64,000 nt of DNA from Geothrix oryzae (lineage in GTDB: Bacteria; Acidobacteriota; Holophagae; Holophagales; Holophagaceae): NCBI RefSeq assembly GCF_030295385.1, contig NZ_AP027079.1, positions 2,418,001-2,482,000 on the forward strand. The letters are read 5' to 3'. A program made the translations under genes and the position numbers. This document shows, one piece after another, positions 33,711 through 43,891 of this stretch (positions within the stretch are counted from its first letter, which is position 1; each line of letters opens with the position of its first letter). The notes beneath the pieces are model-generated. The model made no database searches, had not been told where the DNA came from, and saw nothing but the letters and a program-made list of their open reading frames with translations.

Positions 33711-34181
33711 TCAGGACTGACGGAAGGGTCTCTTCGTCTGGCGGAACAGGCGCCCCAGCCCCCAGGCGAGCACCACCATCGGCAGGGGAACCACCAGCAG
33801 CCAGGCCGCGCCCGCATGCCAGAGGCTGGTCCAGAAGAGGCCCAGCGCCCCCCAGGCATCCGCCTTTAGCGCCTCCTCGAGAATGGGCAGGGAAAGCGGC
33901 AGGCGCGGCGCCCCGAAGAGCCGCTCGCCTAGGCGGATGAAGGGGATGAGCAGGGCCAGCTGCAGGGGGTAGGCCAGGTAGTTGGCCACCTGCATGGCGG
34001 GCTGGTTCAACCGGAAGGCGGAAGCCACCCCCAGGCAGAGCACCGTGGAAGTGCCATACAGGGGTGTGATCCCCAGGGCCAACCCCACCGCCACGCTCCA
34101 GGCCAGGGCCTCCGGGCTGAGGCCCTTCCGGAGCAGCCCGAGCAGCGGATCCCAGATCCGGGCCTTCAGCCAGGCCCTCAT
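33711..34181 (-). CDS. DUF2062 family membrane protein
   Basis: A 156-residue membrane protein matching the DUF2062 pattern: an amphipathic start LLGLLRKGLSPEALAWSVAVGLALGITPLYGTST, then FRLNQPAMQVANYLAYPLQL and two more hydrophobic segments. The family is widespread and lacks a firm function. The start ATG 34181 begins the conserved part and has GGTGG upstream. It stands alone on the minus strand between the PadR unit and the tRNA gene. Confidence 0.8.
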   Translation of the reverse strand: MRAWLKARIWDPLLGLLRKGLSPEALAWSVAVGLALGITPLYGTSTVLCLGVASAFRLNQPAMQVANYLAYPLQLALLIPFIRLGERLFGAPRLPLSLPILEEALKADAWGALGLFWTSLWHAGAAWLLVVPLPMVVLAWGLGRLFRQTKRPFRQS

Positions 34182-34274
34182 GCGGCCACCGGCAACCCGT
34201 GGACGGGGACGACCGGCGCGGCGAGAGGGGCATGGAGGCGGCTCATGGGCCCTCAGGGTAGCCGGGCGAAGGGA

Positions 34275-34312
34275 CCTTGGCCTCCGAAGCCAATGGTCGC
34301 CGGAGGCCAAGG
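34275..34312. repeat. Inverted partial copy of tRNA-Arg inside a perfect hairpin
   Basis: Plus-strand bases 34277-34303 match 25 of 27 bases of the tRNA-Arg gene at 34375-34451 (anticodon stem-loop, variable loop, start of T stem) but in the opposite orientation. The same stretch forms a perfect 12-bp inverted repeat, CCTTGGCCTCCG / CGGAGGCCAAGG, with a 14-base loop. No cloverleaf can be completed, so it is not a second tRNA gene. Confidence 0.8.
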
Positions 34313-34374
34313 GAGCACTGGGCCTTTTCATGCCGCAAGTCGAAGGGGGGCCGCTCGGCCCCCCTTGACTCAAT

Positions 34375-34451
34375 TGGTGTACCCGACTGGGGTCGAACCA
34401 GCGACCTTTGGCTTCGGAGGCCAACGCTCTATCCAGCTGAGCTACGGGTAC
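34375..34451 (-). tRNA. tRNA-Arg (anticodon CCG)
   Basis: A full cloverleaf is drawn by hand. The acceptor stem GTACCCG / CGGGTAC is perfect, the D stem is GCTC/GAGC, the anticodon stem is TTGGC/GCCAA with loop CTCCGAA (anticodon CCG), the variable loop is AGGTC, and the T arm is GCTGG-TTCGACC-CCAGT. Discriminator A and an encoded CCA end follow. The tRNA reads CGG codons, frequent in this genome. Confidence 0.96.
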
Positions 34452-34480
34452 GAGGGGTACTGCGACTACGACGACCTTTC

Positions 34481-34509
34481 ATCATGGCCGTGAATGGGTG
34501 GCAGTTCAA
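34481..34509 (-). promoter_or_regulatory. Sigma-70-type promoter of tRNA-Arg
   Basis: On the minus strand TTGAAC (-35, 34504-34509) and CATGAT (-10, 34481-34486) are separated by 17 bases and lie 29 bases before the tRNA 5' end. Confidence 0.5.
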
Positions 34510-34532
34510 GGTCGGGGCCGGGGCGGCGCTCC

Positions 34533-35333
34533 TCAGCCCGGGCCTCCCACCGTCCGGCGCCGCACGCCGCCGTTGGTTTCGGCGAAATAGCGGCGGACGC
34601 CCAGGGTGATGGCCTCGGCCACCTTGGCGCGGAAGGCGGCCTCCTTCAGCTTCGCCTCTTCCTTGGGATTGGAGATGAAGGCGACCTCCACGAGGACCGC
34701 GGGCATGGCCGCGCCCCGGAGGACGATGAAAGGAGCCTGCTTGACGCCGCGTTCCTTGATGCCCGCCAGGCGGTTGAGCTGGCCCTGGATGGCCACGGCG
34801 AGGCGCTCGGAATCCTGGAGGAAGGCCTTCTGGGCCAGGTCGTCGAGGATGCTGGCCACCACGCTGTCGGGGCTCCCGGGGCCCGCCCCCGCCCCGGCGT
34901 TCTCCACGGCCACCACCTCGTCGTCGTCGCCCTTGCCCAGGCTCAGGAAGTAGACCTCGGAGCCCCGGGCGGCGCGGGCCCGGGCGGCGTTCAGGTGGAG
35001 GCTGATGAAGAGGTCCGCGCCCTGGGCGTTGGCGGCCCGGGCCCGGTCCCAGAGGGGGATGAAGGTGTCGTCGTCCCGGGTGACGGCGGCCTCGAAACCG
35101 GCGGCCTCCAGGCGGGCGGCCACGGCCCGGCCGATCTCCAGGGCGGCGGTCTTCTCCTTCAGGCCCCTGGGGCCCTTGGCGCCCCCGTCATCCCCGCCGT
35201 GCCCCGGATCCACCATGACCTTCAGGCGCGGAGGATGGTCCCCGGGATGGCCACCGGGGGGGGCGGGTTTGGGAGTCTGCGCCCAAGACAGTAGGCTGAA
35301 GGTGAGCACCAGCGTGCTCGGGAGTCGGATCAT
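34533..35333 (-). CDS. N-acetylmuramoyl-L-alanine amidase (Amidase_3 type)
   Basis: A 266-residue exported cell-wall hydrolase. The signal peptide (MIRLPSTLVLTFSLLSWAQ) leads to a proline-rich linker and the catalytic domain. Zinc ligands are visible as His45 in VDPGHGG, Glu60 in KEKTAALEI and His113 in SLHLNA; the catalytic Glu is in VLVEVAFISNP. It cleaves the amide between MurNAc and the stem peptide in the periplasm. A Gly/Asp-rich insert (about residues 125-150) between His113 and the catalytic Glu could be the autoinhibitory or regulatory helix region. Its ATG overlaps that of hisS on the other strand within one CATG. Confidence 0.92.
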   Translation of the reverse strand: MIRLPSTLVLTFSLLSWAQTPKPAPPGGHPGDHPPRLKVMVDPGHGGDDGGAKGPRGLKEKTAALEIGRAVAARLEAAGFEAAVTRDDDTFIPLWDRARAANAQGADLFISLHLNAARARAARGSEVYFLSLGKGDDDEVVAVENAGAGAGPGSPDSVVASILDDLAQKAFLQDSERLAVAIQGQLNRLAGIKERGVKQAPFIVLRGAAMPAVLVEVAFISNPKEEAKLKEAAFRAKVAEAITLGVRRYFAETNGGVRRRTVGGPG

Positions 35334-36579
35334 GGCCCAGTCGGTGAAAGGTATGCGGGATCTCTTCGGGGCGGAGCTGCGGTGGTTCCAGCATATCGAA
35401 GAAACCGCCCGCCGCGTGTTCGGGCGCCACGGCTACGGCGAGATCCGCACCCCCATCCTGGAAGAGCTCGATGTCTTCAAGCGCAGCGTGGGCGAAAGCT
35501 CCGACATCGTGAACAAGGAGATGTACGAGTTCACGGACAAGGGCGGCCGCCAGGTGGTGATGCGCCCCGAGAACACCGCCGGCGTGGTGCGGGCGGCGAT
35601 CCAGCACAAGCTGCTGACCTCCAACGATCCCGTCCTGTTCTATTACATCGGCCAGCAGTTCCGGTACGAGCGCATGCAGACCGGCCGCTACCGCCAGTTC
35701 TGGCAGATCGGCGCCGAGAGCTTCGGCGTGGCCACGCCGGAATCCGAAGCGGAGTCCCTGCTCATGCTCCACGGCTTCCTCACGGAGCTGGGCCTCAAGC
35801 ACCTGGTCTTCTCCATCAACAGCGTGGGCACGCCCGAATCCCGGCCGGCGTTCCACGCCGCCTTCCGCGCCTTCTTCGCGGCCCGGGAGGCGCAGTTCTG
35901 CGAGGACTGTCACCGGCGCATCGAGACCAACCCCCTGCGGGTGCTGGACTGCAAGAACGAACGGTGCCAGGCCGCGCTGGAGGGGCACCCGGTCATCACC
36001 GATCACCTGGACGAGGCCTCCGCGAAGCACCACGCGCGGCTGAAGGCCCTGCTCACGGAACTGGGGATCCCCTTCAAGGAGGATCCCCGGCTGGTGCGCG
36101 GCCTGGACTACTACACCCGCACGGCCTTCGAGGTGCTCAGCTCCGACCTGGGCGCCCAGAGCGCCCTGCTGGGCGGGGGGCGCTACGACCTGCTCGTGAA
36201 GCACCTGGGCGGGCCGGATGTCCCGGCCTTCGGCTGGGCCATCGGCCTGGACCGCCTGGCCATGGTGCTGCAGCAGGTCCACGGCGAAGCGCCCCGCGAG
36301 GTCCCCGCGGTGCTGATCCCCCTGGGGGACCGCGCCGCCACCGAGGCCCTCAAGCTGGCCCGCACCCTCTGGGAGGCCGGCGTGGCCCTGCAGTTGGAGA
36401 CCCGGGGCGGCGCCCTCAAGAAGGCCATGGCCTCCGCCAACCGCATGGGCGTCCAGACCGTGCTCATCCTGGGCGACGGCGAGCTGGACGGCGGCACCGT
36501 CACCGTCAAGCACATGGCCACGGGCGAGCAGGAAAGCTGGTCCCTGGAGGAAGTTGCGACACGGCTGGCCAAATCCTGA
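35332..36579 (+). CDS. hisS: Histidyl-tRNA synthetase
   Basis: A 415-residue class II synthetase that charges tRNA-His. Class II motif 2 is FRYERMQTGRYRQFWQIGAE, the two histidine-specific motifs appear as LVRGLDYYTRTAFEV and GGGRYDLLV, and motif 3 is FGWAIGLDRL. The C-terminal anticodon-binding domain follows (VPAVLIPLGD to VLILGDGELDGGTVTVKHM). GGAG stands before the ATG. A Cys cluster (CEDC, CKNERC) in the insertion region may bind metal and is seen in a subset of HisRS. Confidence 0.97.
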   Translation: MAQSVKGMRDLFGAELRWFQHIEETARRVFGRHGYGEIRTPILEELDVFKRSVGESSDIVNKEMYEFTDKGGRQVVMRPENTAGVVRAAIQHKLLTSNDPVLFYYIGQQFRYERMQTGRYRQFWQIGAESFGVATPESEAESLLMLHGFLTELGLKHLVFSINSVGTPESRPAFHAAFRAFFAAREAQFCEDCHRRIETNPLRVLDCKNERCQAALEGHPVITDHLDEASAKHHARLKALLTELGIPFKEDPRLVRGLDYYTRTAFEVLSSDLGAQSALLGGGRYDLLVKHLGGPDVPAFGWAIGLDRLAMVLQQVHGEAPREVPAVLIPLGDRAATEALKLARTLWEAGVALQLETRGGALKKAMASANRMGVQTVLILGDGELDGGTVTVKHMATGEQESWSLEEVATRLAKS

Positions 36580-36714
36580 CCATTCAGATAAACTAAGCAC
36601 TTCGCGATCGCAGGCGACCCCCGGTCTCCGCCTCTTTTCAGTCCGAATACCCCACTTTTCGCCCTGACCGGGCCCCCGGAATCCTTCCGCGGGCGGGCCC
36701 TTCAAGGAGCGACC

Positions 36715-38010
36715 ATGTCCTTCGATACCCTCGGGCTGATGCCCGAGCTCCTGCGCGCCGTACGCGAGCAGGGCTACGAACACCCCACCCCCATCCAGGT
36801 CCAGGCCATTCCCCTGGTGCTGGAAGGCCGCGATCTCATGGGCCGGGCCCAGACCGGCACCGGCAAGACGGCCGGCTTCACGCTGCCCATGCTGCAGCGG
36901 CTGGCGCACCACGCCAACACCTCGGCCTCGCCCGCGCGCCATCCCATCCGCGCCCTCATCCTCACCCCCACCCGCGAGCTGGCCATGCAGGTGGAGGAGA
37001 GCGTCCGCACCTACGGGAAGTACATCCCCCTGCGGTCCACCACCATCTTCGGCGGCGTGAACATCAACCCCCAGACCAAGGCCCTCCGCGCCGGCGTCGA
37101 GATCCTCGTCGCCACCCCCGGCCGCCTGCTGGACCACCAGGGCCAGGGCAACCTGAACTTCAGCCAGCTCGAAGTCCTGGTGCTGGACGAAGCCGACCGC
37201 ATGCTCGACATGGGCTTCATCCGCGACATCCAGAAGATCCTGGCCCTGCTGCCCACCAGCCGGCAGACCCTGCTCTTCTCGGCCACCTTCACGGACGAGA
37301 TCAAGCAGCTGGCCTCCAAGTTCCTGAAGGCCCCCGCCTCGGTGCAGATCACCCCCCAGAACACCGCCGCCGAGCTGGTCCGCCAGGTCGTCCACCCCGT
37401 GGACCGCGAGCGCAAGCGCGCCCTGCTGGCGCACCTGATCACCAGCCGCAAGCTCGAGCAGGTGCTGGTGTTCACCCGCACCAAGCACGGCGCCAACCGG
37501 CTCTCCGAGCAGCTGGACAAGGACGGCATCAGCTCCATGGCCATCCACGGCAACAAGAGCCAGCCCCAGCGCATCAAGGCCCTGGAGGACTTCAAGAAGG
37601 GCGCCGTCCGCGTCCTGGTGGCCACCGACATCGCCGCGCGGGGCCTGGACATCGACAGCCTGCCCCATGTGGTGAACTACGAGCTGCCCCAGGTGCCCGA
37701 GGACTACATCCACCGCATCGGCCGCACAGGCCGCGCCGGCGCCGAGGGCGAGGCCCTCTCCCTGGTCTGCGTGGACGAGCACAAGCTGCTCAAGGACATC
37801 GAGAAGCTGCTCCGCAAGGAACTGCCCCGGGATGTGGTCCACGGCTACGCCCCGGACCCCAGCATCCCCGCCGAGCCCATCCTGACCGGCCGCCAGGGCG
37901 GCGGTGGCGGACGGAGCCGGGGCCCCGCCCGTCCCCGTGCCGCGGCGGCTCCGGCCCCCCGGGGCGAGCGCGGCCGTCATCCCTCGCGACCTGGTGCCCG
38001 CGGGAAGTGA
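36715..38010 (+). CDS. DEAD-box RNA helicase, RhlE-like
   Basis: A 431-residue ATP-dependent RNA helicase. In order: Q motif [14 protein letters not shown], motif [12 protein letters not shown], Ia PTRELAMQ, motif [15 protein letters not shown], motif III FSATF, motif V ARGLDID and motif [12 protein letters not shown]. The last 45 residues are a Gly/Arg/Pro-rich basic tail, as in RhlE-type helicases that act in ribosome assembly or RNA decay. AAGGAG lies before the ATG. A 135-base leader between hisS and this gene has a G/C-rich inverted repeat (GGGCCC arms near 36670-36703) that could form an untranslated hairpin. Confidence 0.93.
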   Translation: MSFDTLGLMPELLRAVREQGYEHPTPIQVQAIPLVLEGRDLMGRAQTGTGKTAGFTLPMLQRLAHHANTSASPARHPIRALILTPTRELAMQVEESVRTYGKYIPLRSTTIFGGVNINPQTKALRAGVEILVATPGRLLDHQGQGNLNFSQLEVLVLDEADRMLDMGFIRDIQKILALLPTSRQTLLFSATFTDEIKQLASKFLKAPASVQITPQNTAAELVRQVVHPVDRERKRALLAHLITSRKLEQVLVFTRTKHGANRLSEQLDKDGISSMAIHGNKSQPQRIKALEDFKKGAVRVLVATDIAARGLDIDSLPHVVNYELPQVPEDYIHRIGRTGRAGAEGEALSLVCVDEHKLLKDIEKLLRKELPRDVVHGYAPDPSIPAEPILTGRQGGGGGRSRGPARPRAAAAPAPRGERGRHPSRPGARGK

Positions 38011-38026
38011 GGCCGGGATATACCCC

Positions 38027-38055
38027 TTGACACGAGGGTAGTCCGGACACAATCT
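38027..38055 (+). promoter_or_regulatory. Promoter of the marR gene, likely leaderless
   Basis: A perfect TTGACA (38027-38032) lies 17-18 bases before a poor -10 (CAATCT/AATCTT, 38050-38056). Transcription would begin within a few bases of the ATG at 38064, and there is no Shine-Dalgarno, so the mRNA may be leaderless. Confidence 0.45.
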
Positions 38056-38063
38056 TCTTGCTT

Positions 38064-38555
38064 ATGCAAGAACAGACCCCTCCCCCCACATCAGAAGTCG
38101 GCCTGGGCGTCCTCGCCTCCGCCGTGCGTCGCCGCCTCAAGCAGGTGGTTTGGGCCCGCTTGACGCCCTATGGCCTCAGCCCCCAGCAGCTCTGGGTGAT
38201 GCTGGTGCTCCTCGAGAAGGGCCCCTCCTCCCTGCACCCGCTCGCCCAGCAGGTCTGGATGGACGATCCCACGGCCAGCCGCGTGGTGAAGGCCATGGTG
38301 GGTCGCGGCTGGCTCACCACCATGCCCGACCCCCATCACGGCCGGCGGATCCTCATCGATCTGGCGCCGGGGGCCCTGCCCCTGGCCCGGGAGCTCGGGG
38401 CCATGACCGAGCGGCTCAAGGAAGCCCTGGTGACGGGCCTGAACGAGCAGGAGCGCGCCATCGTGCGCCACGGCCTGGAGACCATGCTCGGAAACCTCGA
38501 CGACCTGCTCGCCGCCGGCCAGGCCCTGGGCTCCAGCGAAGCCGCGGCTTCGTGA
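38064..38555 (+). CDS. MarR family transcriptional regulator
   Basis: A 163-residue winged-helix regulator. The layout is typical: helices, then [17 protein letters not shown], the recognition helix region [18 protein letters not shown] and the wing [19 protein letters not shown]-terminal dimer helix follows ([20 protein letters not shown]). It opens an operon with a metallo-beta-lactamase-fold protein and an MdtABC-like pump, so it probably represses them and responds to a pump substrate. The start is ATG 38064; a TTG two codons earlier is the alternative. Confidence 0.88.
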   Translation: MQEQTPPPTSEVGLGVLASAVRRRLKQVVWARLTPYGLSPQQLWVMLVLLEKGPSSLHPLAQQVWMDDPTASRVVKAMVGRGWLTTMPDPHHGRRILIDLAPGALPLARELGAMTERLKEALVTGLNEQERAIVRHGLETMLGNLDDLLAAGQALGSSEAAAS

Positions 38556-38605
38556 CCGGGGCTTCCCCCCAGGGATTGCCGTCGCCGACCCCCCACGGAG
38601 GCCCC

Positions 38606-39553
38606 ATGCGTGTCCTGATTGCCGCCAGCCTCATGGCCGCCGTGGCCCTTCCCCTGGCCGCGCACGCCCGGCCCAGCGCGGCCCCGGCTCTGGCTCTGAC
38701 TTCGGCCCCGGCCGAGACGCCCAAGGTCCATCGCATCGAGAAGCTGGCCGAGAACGCCTACTGCATCTTCGGCCAGGGCGGAAACATCGGGCTCATCGTC
38801 ACCGCGAAGCACGCGGTGCTCATCGACGACCAGTTCGAGCGACTGGTGCCGGGGCTGGTGGAGGCCGTGCGGTCCGTCACGGACAAACCCATCAAGTACC
38901 TCGTCAACACCCATGGCCACGGCGATCATGTGGGCGGCAATGTGGTGCTGGAGAAGCAGGTCTCGGCCATCATCGCCCACGCCAATGTCCGCCGGCGCAT
39001 GGTCACCGAGCAAGCCAAGCTGGAGCCCGCCAAGCGGGGCGGCCTGCCGGAGCTGGCCCTCGGATCCGAGGATGCGACCGAACGGGCCCGCCTGAACATC
39101 CACCTGGACGGCACCGAGATCCACCTCCTCCACATGGGCCCGGGCCACACCAACGGCGATGTGATCGTGGGAATCCCCTCGGCCCTCGTCATGCACATGG
39201 GCGACCTCTTCTTCCTCGGCATGCTGCCCTATGTGGATGTCGAAGGCGGCGGCAGCTTCGAGGGTCTGGTGGCCCAGATTGCCTCGGTGGCCGCCTGGAT
39301 CCCGGATGGGGCACGCATCATTCCCGGCCACGGCCCCGTCTGCGGCAAGAAAGACCTTCTCCGCTACCGGGACTTCCTCCAGGCCGTGCAGGCCCATGTG
39401 AAGGCCAACGCCGGCAAGGACGCCCCCGCCCTAGCCGCCTCCTTCGACACCGCCGCCTGGCCCGAGTGGAAACCCCGCCCGGACTTCGTGACCTGGGAAA
39501 CCCTCTTCTCGGCGGCTCTCGGCAAGGGGCCGGGCCGCGTGACCCGACCCTAG
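38606..39553 (+). CDS. Exported metallo-beta-lactamase-fold hydrolase
   Basis: A 315-residue protein with an N-terminal signal peptide ([21 protein letters not shown]), so it acts in the periplasm. The metal motif HGHGDH is in [11 protein letters not shown]. Further ligands are likely the His in MGPGHTNGD, the Asp in MHMGDLFF and the His in IIPGHGP. ACGGAGG lies before the ATG. Its place between marR and the efflux genes suggests a detoxifying or quinoprotein-relay-like hydrolase rather than a true beta-lactamase; the substrate is unknown. Confidence 0.86.
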   Translation: MRVLIAASLMAAVALPLAAHARPSAAPALALTSAPAETPKVHRIEKLAENAYCIFGQGGNIGLIVTAKHAVLIDDQFERLVPGLVEAVRSVTDKPIKYLVNTHGHGDHVGGNVVLEKQVSAIIAHANVRRRMVTEQAKLEPAKRGGLPELALGSEDATERARLNIHLDGTEIHLLHMGPGHTNGDVIVGIPSALVMHMGDLFFLGMLPYVDVEGGGSFEGLVAQIASVAAWIPDGARIIPGHGPVCGKKDLLRYRDFLQAVQAHVKANAGKDAPALAASFDTAAWPEWKPRPDFVTWETLFSAALGKGPGRVTRP

Positions 39554-39609
39554 CCGCCCACCGCCCGCATCACCCCATCTCCACCTGTTTGAAAAGGCTC
39601 GATTCCCGT

Positions 39610-40797
39610 ATGGATGCTCCCGACCTCCTCTCTTCTGAATCCGGATCCGCCCGCCCCGCCCTGCTGCGCGGCTGGCGCCTCTGGGCCCTCCTCGGGGCCG
39701 GCCTGGCCCTCGCCCTGGGCTTCCTGGCCCGGGGCGGAACGAAGTCACCCGGCCCCAATCCAGCCGGTGGCCGGCCCGTTCCTGTGGTGGTGGCCAAGGC
39801 CCGCCAGGGCGACATGGCCGTGAACCTCACGGGGCTCGGCACCGTCACGGCCCTGAACACCGTCACCGTGAAGAGCCGCGTGGACGGTCAGCTGGTGCGC
39901 GTGGCGTTCACCGAGGGCCAGATGGTGCGCCAGGGCGACCTGCTCGCGGAAATCGACCCCCGCCCCTTCCAGGTGCAGCTCATGCAGGCCGAGGGCCAGC
40001 TGGCCAAGGACACCGCCGCCTACCAGAACGCGGTCGCGGACCTGAAGCGCCTCCAGGGGCTGGTCCAGCAGGGCATCATCTCCCGCCAGCAGCTGGACAC
40101 CCAGGGCTCCGCCGTGGCCCAGTACGAGGCCACCCTCAAGGCGGATCAGGCCCAGGTGGAGAGCGCCAAGCTGAACCTGACCTACAGCCGCATCACGGCC
40201 CCCATCGCCGGGCGGGTGGGCCTCCGCCAGGTGGACGCCGGCAACATGGTGCGCGCCAGCGATGCCAGCGGCCTGGCCGTCATCGCGCCCATCCAGCCCA
40301 TCAATGTGGTGTTCGCCGTGCCCGCCGACCAGATCCAGAAGGTGCTCGGCCAGTCGGCCAAGGCCGGGAAGCTGCCCGTGGAGGCCTGGGACCGCGACCT
40401 CAAGGCCCGGCTCGCCGCCGGCACCCTGGCGGCCATCGACAACCAGGTGGATCCCGCCACGGGCACCGTGCGGCTCAAGGCGCTGTTCGGCAACGACGAC
40501 CGGACGCTCTTCCCCAACCAGTTCGTCAATGCCCGCCTGCTGGTGGACACCCTCCGCGGCGTGGTGATCGTGCCCACGGAGGCCGTGCAGCGCAGCCCCC
40601 AGGGATCCTTCGTCTATGTGGTGAAGGCCGACAGCACCGTGGAGATGCGCCCCGTGGAGATCCTGGCCACCGATGGCGGCGAGACGGCCCTAAAGAAGGG
40701 CCTGACCGGCGGCGAGACTGTGGTGACCGACGGCATCGAGAAGCTGCGGCCCGGCAGCAAGATCGCCCTGCCCAAGCCTCCCGGCGCGAAGGGCTGA
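39610..40797 (+). CDS. RND efflux periplasmic adaptor (MdtA-like)
   Basis: A 395-residue membrane fusion protein linking an RND pump to an outer-membrane channel. One N-terminal hydrophobic segment (about residues 25-42) anchors it. Then come the lipoyl half [35 protein letters not shown], the alpha hairpin (residues about 110-180), the second lipoyl half [23 protein letters not shown] and the beta-barrel with [16 protein letters not shown]. The order of motifs is that of MdtA. It is followed 4 bases later by the first RND gene. Confidence 0.92.
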   Translation: MDAPDLLSSESGSARPALLRGWRLWALLGAGLALALGFLARGGTKSPGPNPAGGRPVPVVVAKARQGDMAVNLTGLGTVTALNTVTVKSRVDGQLVRVAFTEGQMVRQGDLLAEIDPRPFQVQLMQAEGQLAKDTAAYQNAVADLKRLQGLVQQGIISRQQLDTQGSAVAQYEATLKADQAQVESAKLNLTYSRITAPIAGRVGLRQVDAGNMVRASDASGLAVIAPIQPINVVFAVPADQIQKVLGQSAKAGKLPVEAWDRDLKARLAAGTLAAIDNQVDPATGTVRLKALFGNDDRTLFPNQFVNARLLVDTLRGVVIVPTEAVQRSPQGSFVYVVKADSTVEMRPVEILATDGGETALKKGLTGGETVVTDGIEKLRPGSKIALPKPPGAKG

Positions 40798-40801
40798 AAA
40801 A

Positions 40802-43800
40802 ATGAATCCCTCAAGGCCGTTCATCCTCCGGCCCATCGCGACCTCGCTGCTCATGGTGGGGCTGCTGCTGGTGGGCCTGCTCGCCTTCCGCCAGCTGCCG
40901 GTCTCGGCCCTGCCCCAGGTGGACTACCCCACGATCCAGGTGGTCACCTTCTATCCCGGCGCCAGCCCCGATGTCATGGCCTCCGCCATCACCGCGCCCC
41001 TGGAGCGGCAGTTCGGCCAGCTCCCGGGCCTGAACCGCATGTCGTCCACCAGCTCCGGCGGCAGCTCCATCATCACGCTCCAGTTCGTGCTGGACCTGAA
41101 CATCGATGTCGCGGAGCAGCAGGTGCAGGCGGCCGTGAACGCCGCGGGCACCTACCTGCCGCGGGACCTCCCCAATCCGCCCATCTACAGCAAGATCAAC
41201 CCGGCCGACTCACCCATCCTGACGCTGGCCCTCACCTCGAAGACCCTGCCCCTGTCCAAGGTGGAGGATTTCGCCGATACGCGACTGGCCCAGAAGATCT
41301 CGCAGCTGCCGGGCGTGGGCCTCGTCAGCATCAGCGGCGGCCAGAAGCCCGCCGTCCGCATCCAGGCCAACCCCTCGGCCCTGGCGGCCAATGGCCTCAC
41401 CCTGGGCGATGTCCGAACCGCGGTGGCCCAGAGCAATGTGAACCAGGCGAAGGGCAGCTTCGACGGCCTGCGCCAGGCCTACGCCATCGGCGCCAACGAC
41501 CAGCTGCTCTCCAGCGAGGACTACCGCCCGCTCATCATCGCCTACAAGAACGGCGCGCCCGTGACATTGTCCGAAGTCGCCCTCGTCAGCGACGATGTGG
41601 AGAACGCGCGGCTCGCCGCCTGGATGGACCGGACCCCGGCCGTCATCCTCAACATCCAGCGTCAGCCCGGCGCCAACATCATCGCGGTGGTGGACCGCGT
41701 GAAGGAGTTGCTGCCCCAGCTGCGGGCCTCGCTCCCCGCGGCCGTGGAGCTCACCATCCTCACGGACCGCACCACCACCATCCGCGCCTCGGTGGCGGAT
41801 GTGGAGTTCACGCTGATGCTCACCATCGCCCTGGTGGTGATGGTGATCTTCCTGTTCCTGCGCACCCTGGCCGCCACCATCATCCCCAGCGTGGCCGTGC
41901 CGCTGTCGCTGGTGGGCACCTTCGGCGTGATGTACCTGCTGGGCTACAGCCTGAACAACCTCACGCTCATGGCGCTCACCATCTCCACGGGCTTCGTGGT
42001 GGATGACGCCATCGTGATGATCGAGAACATCATGCGCTACATCGAAGAGGGCGAGCCGCCCCTCCAGGCGGCGCTGAAGGGCTCGGGCCAGATCGGCTTC
42101 ACCATCCTGTCCCTCACCGTCTCGCTCATCGCCGTGCTCATCCCGCTGCTCTTCATGGGCGACATCGTGGGCCGCCTCTTCCGCGAGTTCGCCGTCACCC
42201 TGAGCGTCACCATCCTGGTGTCGGCGGTGGTGTCGCTCACGCTGACGCCGATGATGTGCGCCAAGTTGCTGAAGCACACGCCGCCGGAAGAGCAGGGCCG
42301 GTTCTACCAGTCCTCCGAGCGGGTCTTCCAGCGGATCATCGCCTTCTACGGGCGCACCCTCTCCTGGGTGCTCAAGCACCAGACCGGCACCCTGGTCGTG
42401 GCCGTGGCCACCCTCGTCTCCACCGTTTTGCTCTACCTCGTCATCCCCAAGGGCTTCTTCCCGGTGCAGGACACGGGCGTGATCCTCGGCATCTCCGAAG
42501 CCCCGCAGACCGTCTCCTTCCAGTCCATGGCCGAGCGGCAGCAGTCCCTCGCCACCGAGATTCTCAAGGATCCGGCCGTGGAGAGCCTGTCCTCCTTCAT
42601 CGGCATCGACGGCACCAACACCACCCTCAACAGCGGGCGCATCCAGATCAACCTGAAGCCCCTGGAAGAGCGTGGCCTCAGCGCCAGTGAGGTCATCCAC
42701 CGCCTGCAGCCCGAGCTCGCCAAGATCGACGGCATCCGCCTCTACCTGCAGCCCGTGCAGGACCTCACGGTCGAGGACCGGGTCAGCCGCACCCAGTACC
42801 AGTACTCCCTGGAAGATGCCGACGCGAAGGAACTGGCCACCTGGGTGCCGAGGTTCGTGGAGCGCCTCTCGGCCCTGCCCGAGCTGCGGGATGTGGCCAG
42901 CGACCAGCAGAACGCCGGGCTCCAGATCCGCATCGTCCTGGACCGCACCACGGCCTCCCGCCTGGGCATCACGCCCCAGATGCTGGACGACGCGCTCTAT
43001 GATGCGTTCGGCCAGCGCCAGGTTTCCACCATGTTCACCCAGCTGAACCAGTACCGCGTAGTGTTGGAGGCCCACCCCGGGCAGTACCAGCGGCCCGAGG
43101 ATCTCCAGTCCATCTATGTCCGGTCCGCCTCCGGCGGGTCCGTGCCCCTCAGCGCCTTCACCCGCATCGAGACCATCACCGCCCCCCTGGCCGTGAACCA
43201 TCAGGGCCAGTTCCCCACCGCCACGGTGTCATTCAACCTGGCCCCCGGGGCCTCCCTGGGCGACGCGGTGAAGGCCATCCAGCGCGCCCGCCAGGACCTG
43301 GACCTGCCCCCCAGCATCAAGGCCGGATTCCAGGGCACGGCCCAGGCCTTCGGCGCCTCCCTCTCCAACACGCCGCTGCTCATCCTTGCGGCGGTCCTCA
43401 CGGTCTACATCCTGCTGGGCGTGCTGTACGAAAGCTACATCCACCCCATCACGATCCTCTCGACCCTGCCTTCGGCCGGCGTGGGAGCCCTGCTCTCCCT
43501 CATGCTGTGCCGGACGGACTTCAGCGTCATCGCCCTCATTGGCATCATCCTGCTCATCGGCATCGTCGAGAAGAACGCCATCATGATGATCGACTTCGCC
43601 CTGGAGGCCGAACGGAAGGATGGCCTGCCGCCGGAGGAGGCCATCTACCAGGCCTCCCTGCTGCGCTTCCGGCCCATCATCATGACGACCATGGCGGCCC
43701 TGCTGGGCGGCGTACCCCTGGCCCTGGGCTCCGGCGTGGGCGCCGAACTGCGCCGTCCCCTCGGCATCGCCATCGTGGGCGGCCTCATCTTCAGCCAGAT

Positions 43801-43891
43801 CCTCACGCTCTACACCACGCCCGTCATCTACCTGGCCTTCGATCGCCTCGCACGCCGCGTGCGCGGCCTGCGGGGGATCACTCCCCAATGA
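40802..43891 (+). CDS. RND efflux transporter, MdtB-like
   Basis: A 1029-residue inner-membrane proton-driven pump of the HAE-1 family. It begins [41 protein letters not shown]. The two adjacent aspartates of the proton relay are in helix 4 ([15 protein letters not shown]). Twelve membrane helices and two large periplasmic loops fit the size. AAGGG lies upstream of the ATG. Its stop overlaps the next start (ATGA), so the two RND subunits are made together, as for MdtB and MdtC, which form a mixed trimer. Confidence 0.94.
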   Translation: MNPSRPFILRPIATSLLMVGLLLVGLLAFRQLPVSALPQVDYPTIQVVTFYPGASPDVMASAITAPLERQFGQLPGLNRMSSTSSGGSSIITLQFVLDLNIDVAEQQVQAAVNAAGTYLPRDLPNPPIYSKINPADSPILTLALTSKTLPLSKVEDFADTRLAQKISQLPGVGLVSISGGQKPAVRIQANPSALAANGLTLGDVRTAVAQSNVNQAKGSFDGLRQAYAIGANDQLLSSEDYRPLIIAYKNGAPVTLSEVALVSDDVENARLAAWMDRTPAVILNIQRQPGANIIAVVDRVKELLPQLRASLPAAVELTILTDRTTTIRASVADVEFTLMLTIALVVMVIFLFLRTLAATIIPSVAVPLSLVGTFGVMYLLGYSLNNLTLMALTISTGFVVDDAIVMIENIMRYIEEGEPPLQAALKGSGQIGFTILSLTVSLIAVLIPLLFMGDIVGRLFREFAVTLSVTILVSAVVSLTLTPMMCAKLLKHTPPEEQGRFYQSSERVFQRIIAFYGRTLSWVLKHQTGTLVVAVATLVSTVLLYLVIPKGFFPVQDTGVILGISEAPQTVSFQSMAERQQSLATEILKDPAVESLSSFIGIDGTNTTLNSGRIQINLKPLEERGLSASEVIHRLQPELAKIDGIRLYLQPVQDLTVEDRVSRTQYQYSLEDADAKELATWVPRFVERLSALPELRDVASDQQNAGLQIRIVLDRTTASRLGITPQMLDDALYDAFGQRQVSTMFTQLNQYRVVLEAHPGQYQRPEDLQSIYVRSASGGSVPLSAFTRIETITAPLAVNHQGQFPTATVSFNLAPGASLGDAVKAIQRARQDLDLPPSIKAGFQGTAQAFGASLSNTPLLILAAVLTVYILLGVLYESYIHPITILSTLPSAGVGALLSLMLCRTDFSVIALIGIILLIGIVEKNAIMMIDFALEAERKDGLPPEEAIYQASLLRFRPIIMTTMAALLGGVPLALGSGVGAELRRPLGIAIVGGLIFSQILTLYTTPVIYLAFDRLARRVRGLRGITPQ

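Noticed and set aside
34343-34366. AAGGGGGGCC / GGCCCCCCTT hairpin downstream of tRNA-Arg as a canonical terminator
   Set aside because: The stem is strong, but on the minus strand it is not followed by a T-run; it may be a processing or structural element.
35188-38052. A 954-codon open frame on the minus strand
   Set aside because: It covers hisS and the helicase in antisense; both have complete motif sets.
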